IMG/VR virus record: IMGVR_UViG_3300010430_000115
Location: 1 to 44,441 of that record
Source of the DNA: a virus
Direction: 5' to 3' (one strand)
DNA length: 44,441 nucleotides
Shown here: piece by piece, positions 16,871-26,334 of the stretch
How positions within the stretch are numbered: the first letter of the stretch is position 1
How the letters are laid out: the number at the start of each line of letters is the position of its first letter
Program-made: the position numbers and the translations under genes
Notes under the pieces: model-generated
Seen by the model: only the letters and a program-made list of their open reading frames with translations
Told to the model about the DNA's origin: nothing
Database searches by the model: none

Positions 16871-18544
16871 ATGGCTATAGCTGATGACATCTCTGTCGCA
16901 ACAAATGGAGATATCAGGTATACTGGGTCGGCTCATGGCGTAGCTGGAGCTGGATATTATACGGTTTTGGAATTTCACAGGTTCTTGCAGGACTTGGCAG
17001 ATGATGCAGAGGCATCTGGTGATGATCTGCTTTATATTGCGAGTGATACGCCATCTGACAAGGCGTTTGATCAGTTGGTTACGCTGTTGTCTCCTTACAA
17101 TATTGACGATACGTTGTCAGAGCATTTCTATGATGGTTCTATTGTTCAGGATGATGGTGATACGATATATGATGGTATCGTCAACTATGGTACTGAGGGG
17201 ATCCATGTTGAGTTGATGCAGAACGGTGCTTTGATCGCGAATGACTTTTGGAACACTGTTCCTAGTGGTGAGAGTACTCCTGGTTTGAACCGTGACGTTG
17301 CTGGTGGTATATCAACTAGATTCCTGGTGAATACCAGAACAGCTGGGTCAGATATTGATGGTCGTCGGCTTATAGGGTTGAGTAGGGAGTTCAATTATAC
17401 CTATGTTGAGTTTTCAATTAATGGAACGTCTCGTGGTAATAACGTTTTGGCGTTGTCGAATGCTTCAGACCTGAACAACCAGACGGCTTCGGGAACTGTT
17501 GCTACATGGACGACAATAACGAATACCACTGAGGGGTACGCTGGGATCGATGTGACTGGCGATGGTTCTGACGAGTACTACTATAGTGAGTGGAACCGTG
17601 ATACGTACACTATCAATCAGTTCTATGAGCGGATGAAGTATTTGACTCGTAGGGGTGCCACTGGGACGCTGTATGGCATAGATCCACAAATTCTGCGTGG
17701 TATTACACATGATATAACGGTAGATAACCCTGCTGGTACTTTTGCTGCTGTTGAGGCGGTATCTTGGACTGGTGGAACTGGGCAGATGTTTGCTATTAAC
17801 AGCACAACTGCACCAACAAGAATGTGGATACAGCTGCTTACTGGAGTAGCGCCAACAGACGGTCAAACTATAACTGGTGTGTCAACTGCAACGTGTGATG
17901 TAGATACAACGGTTGTGACTAGGACAATTAGTGGAAGCCTTCCATTCTGCGGTGCATCTACTGGTTCGGCTCTTATAGGCGCTTATGGGTTTGGTGTTGA
18001 GGCCGCTGATTTGTCTTCAGATGATCAGATGACGGATTTGGATGATACGGTTAGGGTGCCGCCTAACAATGTGACATTTACTGTGTTTGGTCTTGTGTCT
18101 GGTGAGGACCGTGTTCTTGTTGGTCCTGAGAGTGGTGGAGGAATTGAGACTGATCAGCTTTCTGCAAGTGGTACATATACTGGTGGAGAGGCAACGTTTA
18201 CTGTTCAAGAGGCCATTCCTGGTGATACGCCAACGTCTGGAACGATTAGGGTTTGGAACAGTACAACGTTCTCTCGGGTGACGTATACTGGTTGGAGTGG
18301 ATCTGACTTTACTGGTTGCACGGGTGTTCCAGCCGCTAGTAATGGAGATGATGTTTGGATTGCGTATATTGATGAGCTGGCTTCTGGAACTTCTGCTTCG
18401 TTTACTGGTGTGTATCAGTCTGATAGGTCGATATTTATTCGGGTAAGGGATGGCGGTGTTACTCCGATTAAGACATTTGAGACTACTGGTACGTTGGGAG
18501 TGTCTGGTGGTTCGGCGACGGCGATTCGAACTTCAGACGCATAG
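16871..18544 (+). CDS. Structural appendage protein with repeated module
   Basis: A 557-residue beta-rich, Thr/Gly/Asp-rich protein with TAGGAGGA before ATG. Residues about 280-350 carry the shared module (SWTGGTG, LLTGVAPTDGQTITG, ATCDVD) also found in the next gene and in the sheath-associated gene at 30546. The rest looks like stacked beta-sandwich domains. Likely a fibre, decoration or capsid-surface protein; which one cannot be told from sequence. Confidence 0.6.
   Translation: MAIADDISVATNGDIRYTGSAHGVAGAGYYTVLEFHRFLQDLADDAEASGDDLLYIASDTPSDKAFDQLVTLLSPYNIDDTLSEHFYDGSIVQDDGDTIYDGIVNYGTEGIHVELMQNGALIANDFWNTVPSGESTPGLNRDVAGGISTRFLVNTRTAGSDIDGRRLIGLSREFNYTYVEFSINGTSRGNNVLALSNASDLNNQTASGTVATWTTITNTTEGYAGIDVTGDGSDEYYYSEWNRDTYTINQFYERMKYLTRRGATGTLYGIDPQILRGITHDITVDNPAGTFAAVEAVSWTGGTGQMFAINSTTAPTRMWIQLLTGVAPTDGQTITGVSTATCDVDTTVVTRTISGSLPFCGASTGSALIGAYGFGVEAADLSSDDQMTDLDDTVRVPPNNVTFTVFGLVSGEDRVLVGPESGGGIETDQLSASGTYTGGEATFTVQEAIPGDTPTSGTIRVWNSTTFSRVTYTGWSGSDFTGCTGVPAASNGDDVWIAYIDELASGTSASFTGVYQSDRSIFIRVRDGGVTPIKTFETTGTLGVSGGSATAIRTSDA
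17711..17917 (+). repeat. Shared GGTG/ATCDVD module, copy A
   Basis: Protein-level repeat of about 69 residues: VDNPAGTF, SWTGGTG, TGVAPTDGQTITG and ATCDVD in order. Related copies lie in two other structural genes. Confidence 0.75.
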
Positions 18545-18558
18545 GCTAGGGGGTACGT

Positions 18559-21500
18559 GTGGCGAATTACACTGCGACTAGATCTATGAATATTGAGGCG
18601 TGCATAAATGGCACGCATCAATTCGATTATGATAATGAGTCAGGTGGTCCGTTTGATTATTCTTCATCGGATCCGGATGGGGGAGAGTCACTGTCCTGGT
18701 CTGGTGGTACAGGCAAGCTATGGCATTTGGAGGATGACGGAGCAACTGGATATATGATCATAGGGTTGTTGACAGGTGTAGCTCCTACGGATGGGCAGAC
18801 GATTACTGGAGGGACTTCTGGCGCAACGTGTGATGTTGATGGGTCTGTTACGGCTACTGGGCCAATGTTAGATGGAGAGAATCTTACAATAAATAGTAGT
18901 GCAATTATCACGTGTACGCAGACGCCGTCTATATTGATTGGAGATGTGACTGGTAACAATGGCCAATTGTTTATAGACGGTCAAAATATATCTTTAGGAA
19001 ACATGATAAATTTTGTTGGTGAGTATCAAGAGAGTATACGATTAAATGCTGGGTTTACTTTGGTTACAGATGGTGACTGGTTTAATGTTGGTACAACAGA
19101 CGGGACCAATTCTCAGGTTATAGACATATCTTCTACTGGGTCAGATTATTGGGATAGTGATTTTTGTATAGATGCGGTACCTATGATCCAGGTGGAGACT
19201 GGTCGACGAATTGATTTTGATAACGCTTCAGGTGATACTCCTGTGGTTGGAGATTATGTATATCAAACTGCCGATGACACGATCATGGGGAGAATAGTAC
19301 AGGTTGAGTCAGCGTATATAGTTGTTAGATTTTTGACGGGTTCACTTTCTAACGATGACGCCATTGAGGTGAGATCGTTGGCTGATGATAACGGCCCTAA
19401 TTATAGAGTTACATGGACAGCAGATGTCAATAATGTGAGTGGGGATATAAAAGAGGCAGGTATATATCAGGAATTTGGAAATTGCAGAACAAACGGAACA
19501 AGCTATATAAGTGGTTTCCACTCTGGTATGGGTGGTTTTATTTTTGAGTATACTTATCAGGGATCGTCTTTGACATTTGGAAGTGCTACTGGAGGTGGAT
19601 TTGTACCTCCAACTGGTTGTGCAGTAAGAATACCAAATATACATTTTAGTACTAGCAATACGACTCAATATGCACTAGGTAATACATATCATGATGGTTC
19701 TAGCACAGAGGGGACTTGGTACGGTGTAAATGCTATTGGAATTGGTGAGTTAGAACTAAGTGTTACAAATGTAGGAATTACATATTTTAGCTGTCTTAAT
19801 ATATTTTCAATCGATCTGCAATATGTTGGGTTTTGTATGAATCCAAATTTTTCAAATATCCCTGGAGATTTGAGTATTGTTCATTGTGTTCTGACACAGG
19901 ATCCAGTAGCACTTGCTAGAGCGAGTGCTACTGCTTTTGGTGTTGAGTATAATCCTACTGGTGGACAAATTCTTGATTCGATGATAATTACTCCATTGCC
20001 ACAATATGATCGTCTTGGTTCGCAGAATTGTCAGGGATTAACCATGCGAAGATGTATTGCTAGTGTTGGTAATAATTCCGCTGGTGGAACAACTTATTTG
20101 TTTAATTGCAATTATAATTTAGATTGTTTGTATGATGATATTGTAATTTTAGGTCCATCTATTTCGTCGATAAATAATTCTCTTAATATTAATGGTAATA
20201 ATAACATTATAATGAAAAACTTTAAGATCGGAACGCAGGATGGAGTAGTATCAGTTGATACTGATAGATTATTTTTCTTAATAAGTAATATAAATCTATA
20301 TATATCTGGTGTTGATATATTAAATGCAATTACAAGTAGGGGAACATTCATATATCTTAGTCGTTGTTCTGATTCTAAAATCAGGTGTATCGGTAGGTTT
20401 AATGACAAAATAAATGTTGGTAATGTCGTAAGTGTATGTATACGGGTTACTAATGGGTGTTCTGGAATTGATATTGCTAGAGTTTGGTTTGATAATCATC
20501 CAAGTAACAATCCGATTGATTTAGGAACTAATAATACTAATATTCTATTACAAAATGTAGGAACTGAGTATGCATCGGAGTATGAGCCAGCGTCAGGAGA
20601 CGAGGTTAATTACAGAGGAGTCCATGCTGCTTCTGGCAGTATAGGGTCCTCAACAGGGATTGTAACTAGTTTGTCGGCACATTATGGCCACCAAATGCAT
20701 GATGGTTTTAGGAGTGATGTTCTAGGATTTCAAGCTTGTATAAATTATGCGCCATCAAGTAGTGTGACAGATGTTACGATCACATCAGGTACACCTGTAT
20801 TCCAAAGAGATGGAACTATAGATGTCTCATCAGGAGACGTTTGGGAGGCAGAACAGTCATATATTATGTTGGGACATTTAGCGTTCACTGGTGATTATAC
20901 ATCAACGATAGGAAGTGGGGCGTGGTATTCAGATGAATGGACAAATATTACTGTTGACTTTCAATATGACTTAGGTTCTGGATATAATGGATCTTGGTTG
21001 AATGCTAGAACTGCAACAAATTTGGTATCTATTTCAGGTACGCATGAGTTTGATATTGATAATGTATCAGGGACATTTAATGTTGGAGACGACTTATCCT
21101 GGGGAACAGGCGGAACAGCTGGAACAGGTATCCTGAGCTCTGTTACTGGTAGTCATATGGATTTGATTTTGACAAGCGGAGTGCCTCCTATTGATGATTT
21201 ACAGATAACGGATGATGATACTTCAGCAACGTGTGATGTGAATGGAGCAGTGACTGATAGTAGCGTGATAGTTGATGGCGTAAAGATAAAGTACAGGTTT
21301 ACTGCTACGGCTGACCAGAATGGGTTGAGCACTTTTATTGTTGATACGGTAACAACATTAGATGATCAGCAGGACAATCTGTATCCTATAGATCAGGATT
21401 ATGTGACAGTGAAGGTTGAGGCTAAGGACGCAACAGATGCGAGTGATATTCAGGGTGCTAGGGTATATTTATTGGCTGGAGCTGGTGGTGATCTGACAGA

Positions 21501-21696
21501 GGGTACTGTAATTTTTAACGATTTAACAAATGCATCAGGATATGTTCAGGATACTGAGTTTTTATATACGAATGATCAGCCTGTAGCTGGTTGGATAAGG
21601 AGGGGAACTACACCAACGTACTATAAGACTTCAAATATAGCTGGAACGATTAACGATACAGGTTTGACAATAACTAGTTTCATGGTGAGGGATTGA
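18559..21696 (+). CDS. Large tail fibre or tailspike-like protein
   Basis: A 1045-residue protein starting at GTG with AGGGGG 7 nt upstream. It has a shared module near the N-terminus (residues about 20-99), a degenerate copy around 215-272, a long Asn/Ile/Ser-rich middle (about 350-670) that looks like a right-handed beta-helix, and another shared module near residue 830-900. The C-terminus has a carboxypeptidase-like beta unit (VKVEAKDATDASDIQGARVYL). These traits suit a receptor-binding fibre or spike. The middle is clearly more AT-rich than its surroundings, a sign of domain exchange. Confidence 0.75.
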   Translation: MANYTATRSMNIEACINGTHQFDYDNESGGPFDYSSSDPDGGESLSWSGGTGKLWHLEDDGATGYMIIGLLTGVAPTDGQTITGGTSGATCDVDGSVTATGPMLDGENLTINSSAIITCTQTPSILIGDVTGNNGQLFIDGQNISLGNMINFVGEYQESIRLNAGFTLVTDGDWFNVGTTDGTNSQVIDISSTGSDYWDSDFCIDAVPMIQVETGRRIDFDNASGDTPVVGDYVYQTADDTIMGRIVQVESAYIVVRFLTGSLSNDDAIEVRSLADDNGPNYRVTWTADVNNVSGDIKEAGIYQEFGNCRTNGTSYISGFHSGMGGFIFEYTYQGSSLTFGSATGGGFVPPTGCAVRIPNIHFSTSNTTQYALGNTYHDGSSTEGTWYGVNAIGIGELELSVTNVGITYFSCLNIFSIDLQYVGFCMNPNFSNIPGDLSIVHCVLTQDPVALARASATAFGVEYNPTGGQILDSMIITPLPQYDRLGSQNCQGLTMRRCIASVGNNSAGGTTYLFNCNYNLDCLYDDIVILGPSISSINNSLNINGNNNIIMKNFKIGTQDGVVSVDTDRLFFLISNINLYISGVDILNAITSRGTFIYLSRCSDSKIRCIGRFNDKINVGNVVSVCIRVTNGCSGIDIARVWFDNHPSNNPIDLGTNNTNILLQNVGTEYASEYEPASGDEVNYRGVHAASGSIGSSTGIVTSLSAHYGHQMHDGFRSDVLGFQACINYAPSSSVTDVTITSGTPVFQRDGTIDVSSGDVWEAEQSYIMLGHLAFTGDYTSTIGSGAWYSDEWTNITVDFQYDLGSGYNGSWLNARTATNLVSISGTHEFDIDNVSGTFNVGDDLSWGTGGTAGTGILSSVTGSHMDLILTSGVPPIDDLQITDDDTSATCDVNGAVTDSSVIVDGVKIKYRFTATADQNGLSTFIVDTVTTLDDQQDNLYPIDQDYVTVKVEAKDATDASDIQGARVYLLAGAGGDLTEGTVIFNDLTNASGYVQDTEFLYTNDQPVAGWIRRGTTPTYYKTSNIAGTINDTGLTITSFMVRD
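18616..18855 (+). repeat. Shared GGTG/ATCDVD module, copy B
   Basis: FDYDNESGGPF, LSWSGGTG, DDGATGYMI, TGVAPTDGQTITGG and ATCDVDG in order; closest to copy D at 30640. Confidence 0.8.
19904..19933. repeat. 13-bp perfect-type hairpin inside the fibre gene
   Basis: CAGTAGCACTTGC pairs with GCGAGTGCTACTG through 13 pairs (one G-U) around a TAGA loop, wholly within coding sequence encoding PVALARASATA. It lies in the AT-rich middle of the fibre gene. Confidence 0.8.
21043..21258 (+). repeat. Shared GGTG/ATCDVD module, copy C (diverged)
   Basis: FDIDNVSGTF, LSWGTGGTAGTG, TSGVPPIDDLQIT and ATCDVNG in order near the C-terminal third of the fibre gene. Confidence 0.7.
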
Positions 21697-21923
21697 TGAG
21701 TGAAAAAAGCATAGAGGATAGGTTGGTAAAGCTGGAGAGTGGCCCTACTCCGAAGAATCTTAATGCGTTGTTTGATGCGTTGAAAAGAGTTGAGGCGTCA
21801 CAGTCTGAACAAGCACAAAAGATAAACGTTCTTGAGAACAAGGTTATGCTTCTTGAGCAGGCGTTAAACCAGAGATTTGGAACGCTTATGAGCTTGGTGA
21901 AGGTTGGGAGGACTAGCGAATAG
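21696..21923 (+). CDS. Small coiled-coil protein
   Basis: A 75-residue protein; ATG 21696 shares its A with the fibre-gene stop, and GGTGAGGG precedes it. Heptads run through residues 30-65 (VEASQSEQAQKINVLENKVMLL). Between two fibre-type genes it may be a fibre-attachment or trimerising accessory protein, by inference. Confidence 0.6.
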   Translation: MSEKSIEDRLVKLESGPTPKNLNALFDALKRVEASQSEQAQKINVLENKVMLLEQALNQRFGTLMSLVKVGRTSE

Positions 21924-23912
21924 ATGGCTATTTCTATAAACTGGCTTACTAGGGTAATTTCGATTCCGAGAGCTGACTTGACCTTGGTTCAGTCTACGCC
22001 AACTGAGATTAGGGAGTTGAACCTGAACGATTTTAGGCTTGAGCTGAAGGATCTTGAGGATAGTGAGCTTGGGATGGTGAACCCGGATACGCATAGGCAT
22101 AACACTGAGGTTACGCTTGGCGGTATCATATTTGCTAGGGTTATAGAGATTATAAATGGTTACACAATTACATTTGAGGATGGACAGTATGCTGTGAATC
22201 TTGTTGGAGCTAACAGTAATGTCGGTGATGTTGTGAACGTAAATCAAGTGTCTGTTCGTTCTCAGAATTCAGCAGGGCTGATTTCGTCGTCTGCTATTGA
22301 GCATTCTTCATTCAATGGTGGTGTATATATAGATGTTGTAAACGGAACGACTGGAACTGTATTCCCTAGGGGTACACTTGAGTTGCCAGTTGATAATTTG
22401 GCGGATGCTAAGTTGATAGCTGAGTTCAGAGGGCTTTCAAAACTTTTCATTCTTGGCGATATAACGTTTTTAGCAACTGATGATATCGATGGTTTTACAG
22501 TTGTTGGGCAGAATCCGATTAAGACTTCGATTGTGCTTACGCCAGGGTTGTCTTCGTCTGGGTGCGAATTTTTGGCTGCCACTGTTAATGGTACACTTGA
22601 TGGCAATTCTTTGATCATGAACTGTAATATAGACGACTTGACATATGTAGAGGGGATCATCAAGTCGTGTATTTTGCGTGGAACTATAACGCTATCTGGT
22701 AGTACGACTACAAATATTCTGGATTGCCATGATGGAATAGCAGGTGATGATAAGCCTGTTATTGATATGGGTGGTGGAGGTCAGGCTTTGACTGTTGGTG
22801 GGTACAATGGGGAGCTTGAGCTTGTTAATAAAAATGGGCCTGATAACGTGTCTATTGATCTTGTAGCTGGTGAAGTTGTTCTGAATTCATCGGTTACAAA
22901 TGGAGAGATAGATGTTCGTGGTGTAGGTCGACTGATAGACAATACGACTGGTACGGCAAGTGTTAACTGGACTGCGCTGATTTCTAGGGATGAGTATGAT
23001 AATTCTGTGTATGTTGACACCAGTAGTATTGTGTCTGGAACGAATTATCCTGCTGGAACGAACAAGGTTCCGGTCAACAACATAGCTGATGCGATACTTA
23101 TAGCTGGTATAGTTGGCGTCAATGTCATAAATTTGAAGGGGGATGTGACGTTGACAGGGGCGCTTGTTGGGTTTGTTGTGAAGTCTAGCTCATACAATTA
23201 TGCAAGTGTAAATCTGAATGGTCAGGATGTTCAAAATACTGTATTTGAGGGTGTGACTCTTACTGGCGATGGAGTTAATTTCTTTACGGCAAGGAATTGC
23301 TTGGTAGAGTCAGGAATGACTAATATTTGGGCAGATTTTGATGATAGTATTATATCTGGAACGTTCACCGTGATGCCTGGTGAGGCGTTTCGTTGTAAAC
23401 GATGCAATATGCCAGGCATGAGCACGGTTTTGAATCTGAATGCTTCTGGAAGTATAGCCTTTTATGATTGTGCAGGAATATGTCAGGTGACAAATCTGGC
23501 TAATCCTACATCTACTGCTGTATTGACTGGAGCGTTGATTGTTACAGCGCTTCCGACATGTACATCTGGAACCATGATGGTAACTGGTACTGGAATATTC
23601 ACAGACCTTTCTGCTGGTGCAACAGTTACTGACAAGATGTTGCCACAGTCAACATGGGCAGAGAATGATATATATGATCTTGTAGTTAGAGATCTTGGAT
23701 TGTCGCAGGAGAACATATTTATCGACAACACTGTGTATGATGGCGACGGTCAGCTTACAGGTTCGAGGGTTAGAATCTTCGACTCTAAGGCTAATTGTGA
23801 TGCTGCTACAGACGGAGGAAGTGAGACTACAGGTTTGATTGCCACGTATACTCAGGGTTCAGTATGGGAGGCGCTGAGTAGATTTGGGACATATAGGCAG
23901 ACGAGGGAGTAA
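21924..23912 (+). CDS. Tail appendage protein with duplicated beta-helix unit
   Basis: A 662-residue protein. The first 120 residues (a WLTRVISIPRADLTLV start, then LNLNDFRLELKDLEDSE and PDTHRHNTEV) match a widespread phage N-terminal domain that anchors fibres or spikes. Two related units follow: VYIDVVNGTTGTVFPRGT with PVDNLADA (from about residue 133), and VYVDTSSIVSGTNYPAGT with PVNNIADA (about 355), each leading into a repetitive beta-helix-like stretch. Likely a fibre or spike, or a structural adaptor for one. Exact receptor unknown. Confidence 0.7.
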   Translation: MAISINWLTRVISIPRADLTLVQSTPTEIRELNLNDFRLELKDLEDSELGMVNPDTHRHNTEVTLGGIIFARVIEIINGYTITFEDGQYAVNLVGANSNVGDVVNVNQVSVRSQNSAGLISSSAIEHSSFNGGVYIDVVNGTTGTVFPRGTLELPVDNLADAKLIAEFRGLSKLFILGDITFLATDDIDGFTVVGQNPIKTSIVLTPGLSSSGCEFLAATVNGTLDGNSLIMNCNIDDLTYVEGIIKSCILRGTITLSGSTTTNILDCHDGIAGDDKPVIDMGGGGQALTVGGYNGELELVNKNGPDNVSIDLVAGEVVLNSSVTNGEIDVRGVGRLIDNTTGTASVNWTALISRDEYDNSVYVDTSSIVSGTNYPAGTNKVPVNNIADAILIAGIVGVNVINLKGDVTLTGALVGFVVKSSSYNYASVNLNGQDVQNTVFEGVTLTGDGVNFFTARNCLVESGMTNIWADFDDSIISGTFTVMPGEAFRCKRCNMPGMSTVLNLNASGSIAFYDCAGICQVTNLANPTSTAVLTGALIVTALPTCTSGTMMVTGTGIFTDLSAGATVTDKMLPQSTWAENDIYDLVVRDLGLSQENIFIDNTVYDGDGQLTGSRVRIFDSKANCDAATDGGSETTGLIATYTQGSVWEALSRFGTYRQTRE

Positions 23913-24163
23913 TGACTATAGCATTGGTGACAAAAGGTAGGTTGGATGCTGGAGGTTCTGGTGGTGGAACTATTCAGGAACAATATATAGACATAAGTGC
24001 AGTAATAGACGAATATGTACACGTGAGTTCTGTTTTGAGTGAGGATGATGTGATAGTTTCGTCTGTAAATATAGATGATGAGGTTTCAGCAGAGGTAAGA
24101 ATTGAAGAGAATGTATCTTCTGGTGTGTCTGTTGAGATCGATATAGACTCTGATGTGGAGTGA
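23912..24163 (+). CDS. Small acidic beta-repeat protein
   Basis: An 83-residue protein starting in a TAATG overlap. After a Gly-rich turn, residues 22-83 are a run of short acidic strands (VSSVLSEDDVIVSSVNIDDEV and similar) with heavy Val/Asp/Glu content. Probably an accessory to the flanking appendage genes. No family recognised. Confidence 0.55.
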   Translation: MTIALVTKGRLDAGGSGGGTIQEQYIDISAVIDEYVHVSSVLSEDDVIVSSVNIDDEVSAEVRIEENVSSGVSVEIDIDSDVE

Positions 24164-24165
24164 TT

Positions 24166-24570
24166 ATGGCAGTATGTAGCCCATGTTCTGGTGGAACTTC
24201 AATAACGGTGTTTGCCGGCAGGGATTACACCGCATCGTTTACTCTTACAGTTTCAACATCATCTGGAAATGTCCCATATGATCTTACTGGAGCATCGGTA
24301 TGGTTTCACGTTAAGAATTCACAAGATGATGCAGATACGGATGCGTTGATACAGAAGCGGAATACTGCGGCTGGTGGTGGCGATACAGAGGTGCTTGTAA
24401 CGGATGCCACTGGAGGAGTGTTGGAGGTGTATATTTTACCAACTGACACCGAAGAAATGAGTGGTGAGTATGTTTACGATCTGGTCGTTGAGAATTCATC
24501 TGGAAAGATAAGTCAGGCTATAGAGCCATCTACGTTCAAAGTCAGAGGTACGGTTACTAATTTCGACTAG
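24166..24570 (+). CDS. Ig-like baseplate/appendage protein (BppU-type)
   Basis: A 134-residue protein. I use ATG 24166, with GGAG 5 nt upstream, instead of the GTG two codons earlier. The pattern is an Ig-like beta-sandwich as in BppU N-terminal domains: FAGRDYTASFTLTV, PYDLTGASVWFHVK, a GGVLEVYILPTDTEEM segment and GEYVYDLVVEN. Such domains link appendages to the baseplate in other phages. Role here inferred from that pattern and its neighbours. Confidence 0.65.
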   Translation: MAVCSPCSGGTSITVFAGRDYTASFTLTVSTSSGNVPYDLTGASVWFHVKNSQDDADTDALIQKRNTAAGGGDTEVLVTDATGGVLEVYILPTDTEEMSGEYVYDLVVENSSGKISQAIEPSTFKVRGTVTNFD

Positions 24571-24579
24571 GAGGATGAA

Positions 24580-24921
24580 ATGGGAGATATTGTAGGGCAA
24601 GATGTCAGTGTGTTTTTGATGGTCGCTGTTGTTTTGGTTCTGGTGGCAACTGGGGTTGCCACATTGGCGATAACTGCAAAATTGTATCAAATGCATAACG
24701 TAAAAAACCAAGATGGTGAGTATGCATGGATGATTCCCAAAGACTTTCTGAAGATGCAAGCGCAGATCACTAAAAGCCAGGAAATGATTGGCGAGGAGAT
24801 TGCAGAATCGTCACGAAATCAAAAACAGGTCTCTAAACTATTGGAGACGTTAGTGAATGCTACACTATCGCTTCACCAGGCTGTAAAAACGGACGGGGTA
24901 AACGATGGTGGAGAAAAATAA
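24580..24921 (+). CDS. Membrane-anchored coiled-coil protein
   Basis: A 113-residue protein with TAGGAGG before ATG. Residues about 10-33 form one strong hydrophobic segment (VFLMVAVVLVLVATGVATLAI); the rest is a polar helix with heptads. One N-terminal anchor and a soluble coil could suit an inner-membrane spanin-like or holin-accessory protein, but no endolysin gene is in this window to support lysis. It overlaps the next gene by 17 nt. Confidence 0.6.
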   Translation: MGDIVGQDVSVFLMVAVVLVLVATGVATLAITAKLYQMHNVKNQDGEYAWMIPKDFLKMQAQITKSQEMIGEEIAESSRNQKQVSKLLETLVNATLSLHQAVKTDGVNDGGEK

Positions 24922-25480
24922 TGATTTTGATCTGTTCTATCTCAAGAGTCTTTGCGACAATTTGGTGGCAAGTAATACTAGTTTGGTGGCAGCCAATAAC
25001 AAGCAAACCGAACAGATAGGTAAGCTGACGGAGATTGCGGCTGGCACGAAGGCTATTCTTGAGGGACACAGTGAGAAGCACCGTGAGCATAGTGAGCGTG
25101 TCAGTGATCATGATATAAGAATCAGGGATGTCGAGAGAGTTCAGGATTCTTGCAGGGCAGGCACTGAGATATCCTTGATTAAGAAGCAGATGAATCGGCT
25201 GATAGCTTTCAAGGATATGATTCTAAGTAAAAACAATGAGGACAGCAGTGTTATCGATGTTCATGCTCAGAGGATGAAGGCTGCTGTGGAATCAGCCATG
25301 GGTAATCAGATACCATGGAAGATATTGTTATGGAAGATGCTGCCATGGCTTTTGTTGGTTTTTGCATTCGGAATAGCTTTGGCGACAATTATTGTTACAA
25401 AATCATTGTCTGGCGAGAAGGTTGTTATAGCCCCACCTGATATAGGCATCCCTGCGAACTTGAGTTCGCAGAAGAAGTAA
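24905..25480 (+). CDS. Coiled-coil protein with C-terminal membrane segment
   Basis: A 191-residue protein. Residues 15-120 are helical with heptads; residues about 146-168 (LPWLLLVFAFGIALATIIV) form a membrane segment near the C-terminus. Together with the preceding N-anchored protein it forms an overlapping pair of membrane coiled-coil proteins, possibly partners. The C-terminal codons PANLSSQKK are largely written by the dispersed palindrome. Confidence 0.6.
   Translation: MVEKNNDFDLFYLKSLCDNLVASNTSLVAANNKQTEQIGKLTEIAAGTKAILEGHSEKHREHSERVSDHDIRIRDVERVQDSCRAGTEISLIKKQMNRLIAFKDMILSKNNEDSSVIDVHAQRMKAAVESAMGNQIPWKILLWKMLPWLLLVFAFGIALATIIVTKSLSGEKVVIAPPDIGIPANLSSQKK
25452..25471. repeat. Dispersed palindrome copy 6 (extended)
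   Basis: CTGCGAACTTGAGTTCGCAG, 9-base arms around TG. It ends 6 bases before the stop codon of the membrane coiled-coil gene. Confidence 0.9.
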
Positions 25481-25482
25481 TT

Positions 25483-26328
25483 ATGGCTAGCAAGAGGACC
25501 ACGAAGGCTTCCACGACAATTGGTTTGTATCTGAATATCGATACAAAGAAGATGATGAAAGAGGCTGCTGATACTTGGGTGAGGCGCACAGAGGATGTAA
25601 GGGGATTGTTTATACTTGATGTTGCTAAGTTCATGAGAGATGAGGTTCAGAAGTCCCAGGTAGAAATAAACATTGCAGGTGAAGAGAAAAAGTATGCAGA
25701 TGATCTTGGTATTGCCATAATAGATAGTGATTATGATAAGGATGTTGTGGCAATATATCTTGATGGAACTGACTCGGTGATCAGCCAGGAGTATGCTGAG
25801 AAAAATGTTTTGTATTTTGTACCACATGATGGATCTCCTAGGTGGGTTTCTGTGTTGGCGAAGTATGGGCCTTGGCCTGGTGGTATGGTTCCGGTAGATG
25901 TGTCCTCTACAAGATCAAAGATAATATCTAGGCGTGCAAGAAAAGATGAGATTGTCGCTATTTCTGACCGGATAATGGGTAGCAGTAGTGATATAGAGCA
26001 GGAGCTTGCTAGAGCTGGTGCTGATAATCCAAGGATTGGAAATACTGAACATGGTATAGGTTTAACAGTGCATGAGGATATTGGCTATAATGTTCTCAGA
26101 AGAGAGTTCGGTATGGATGGCCAGCGTGAAGAGGCGCACTGGAGACCAGCGATAAAGAATACAAAAGAGTATGCTGGGACTATAGGAATGGCTAAGGTTG
26201 TAAAATATATAGAGACTGGTGACAAAAAAATATTCGATTTGCCAGAAAAAACTGATAAGATAAGTGCGTCTGTGTTGAAAAAAGGTTCTGGTTTTGAAAA
26301 GGAGCTTGAGCCATTTACAAGGAGTTGA
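25483..26328 (+). CDS. Hypothetical tail/neck-region protein
   Basis: A 281-residue protein without a family I can name. The ribosome site is weak. It has an N-terminal helical part (KKMMKEAADTWVRR), an aromatic loop (PRWVSVLAKYGPWPGG) and charged helices. Small tail-completion proteins with an N-terminal helix and a central aromatic loop occur next to tail-terminator genes, which is the position here; this is only suggestive. Confidence 0.5.
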   Translation: MASKRTTKASTTIGLYLNIDTKKMMKEAADTWVRRTEDVRGLFILDVAKFMRDEVQKSQVEINIAGEEKKYADDLGIAIIDSDYDKDVVAIYLDGTDSVISQEYAEKNVLYFVPHDGSPRWVSVLAKYGPWPGGMVPVDVSSTRSKIISRRARKDEIVAISDRIMGSSSDIEQELARAGADNPRIGNTEHGIGLTVHEDIGYNVLRREFGMDGQREEAHWRPAIKNTKEYAGTIGMAKVVKYIETGDKKIFDLPEKTDKISASVLKKGSGFEKELEPFTRS

Positions 26329-26334
26329 GTATAG

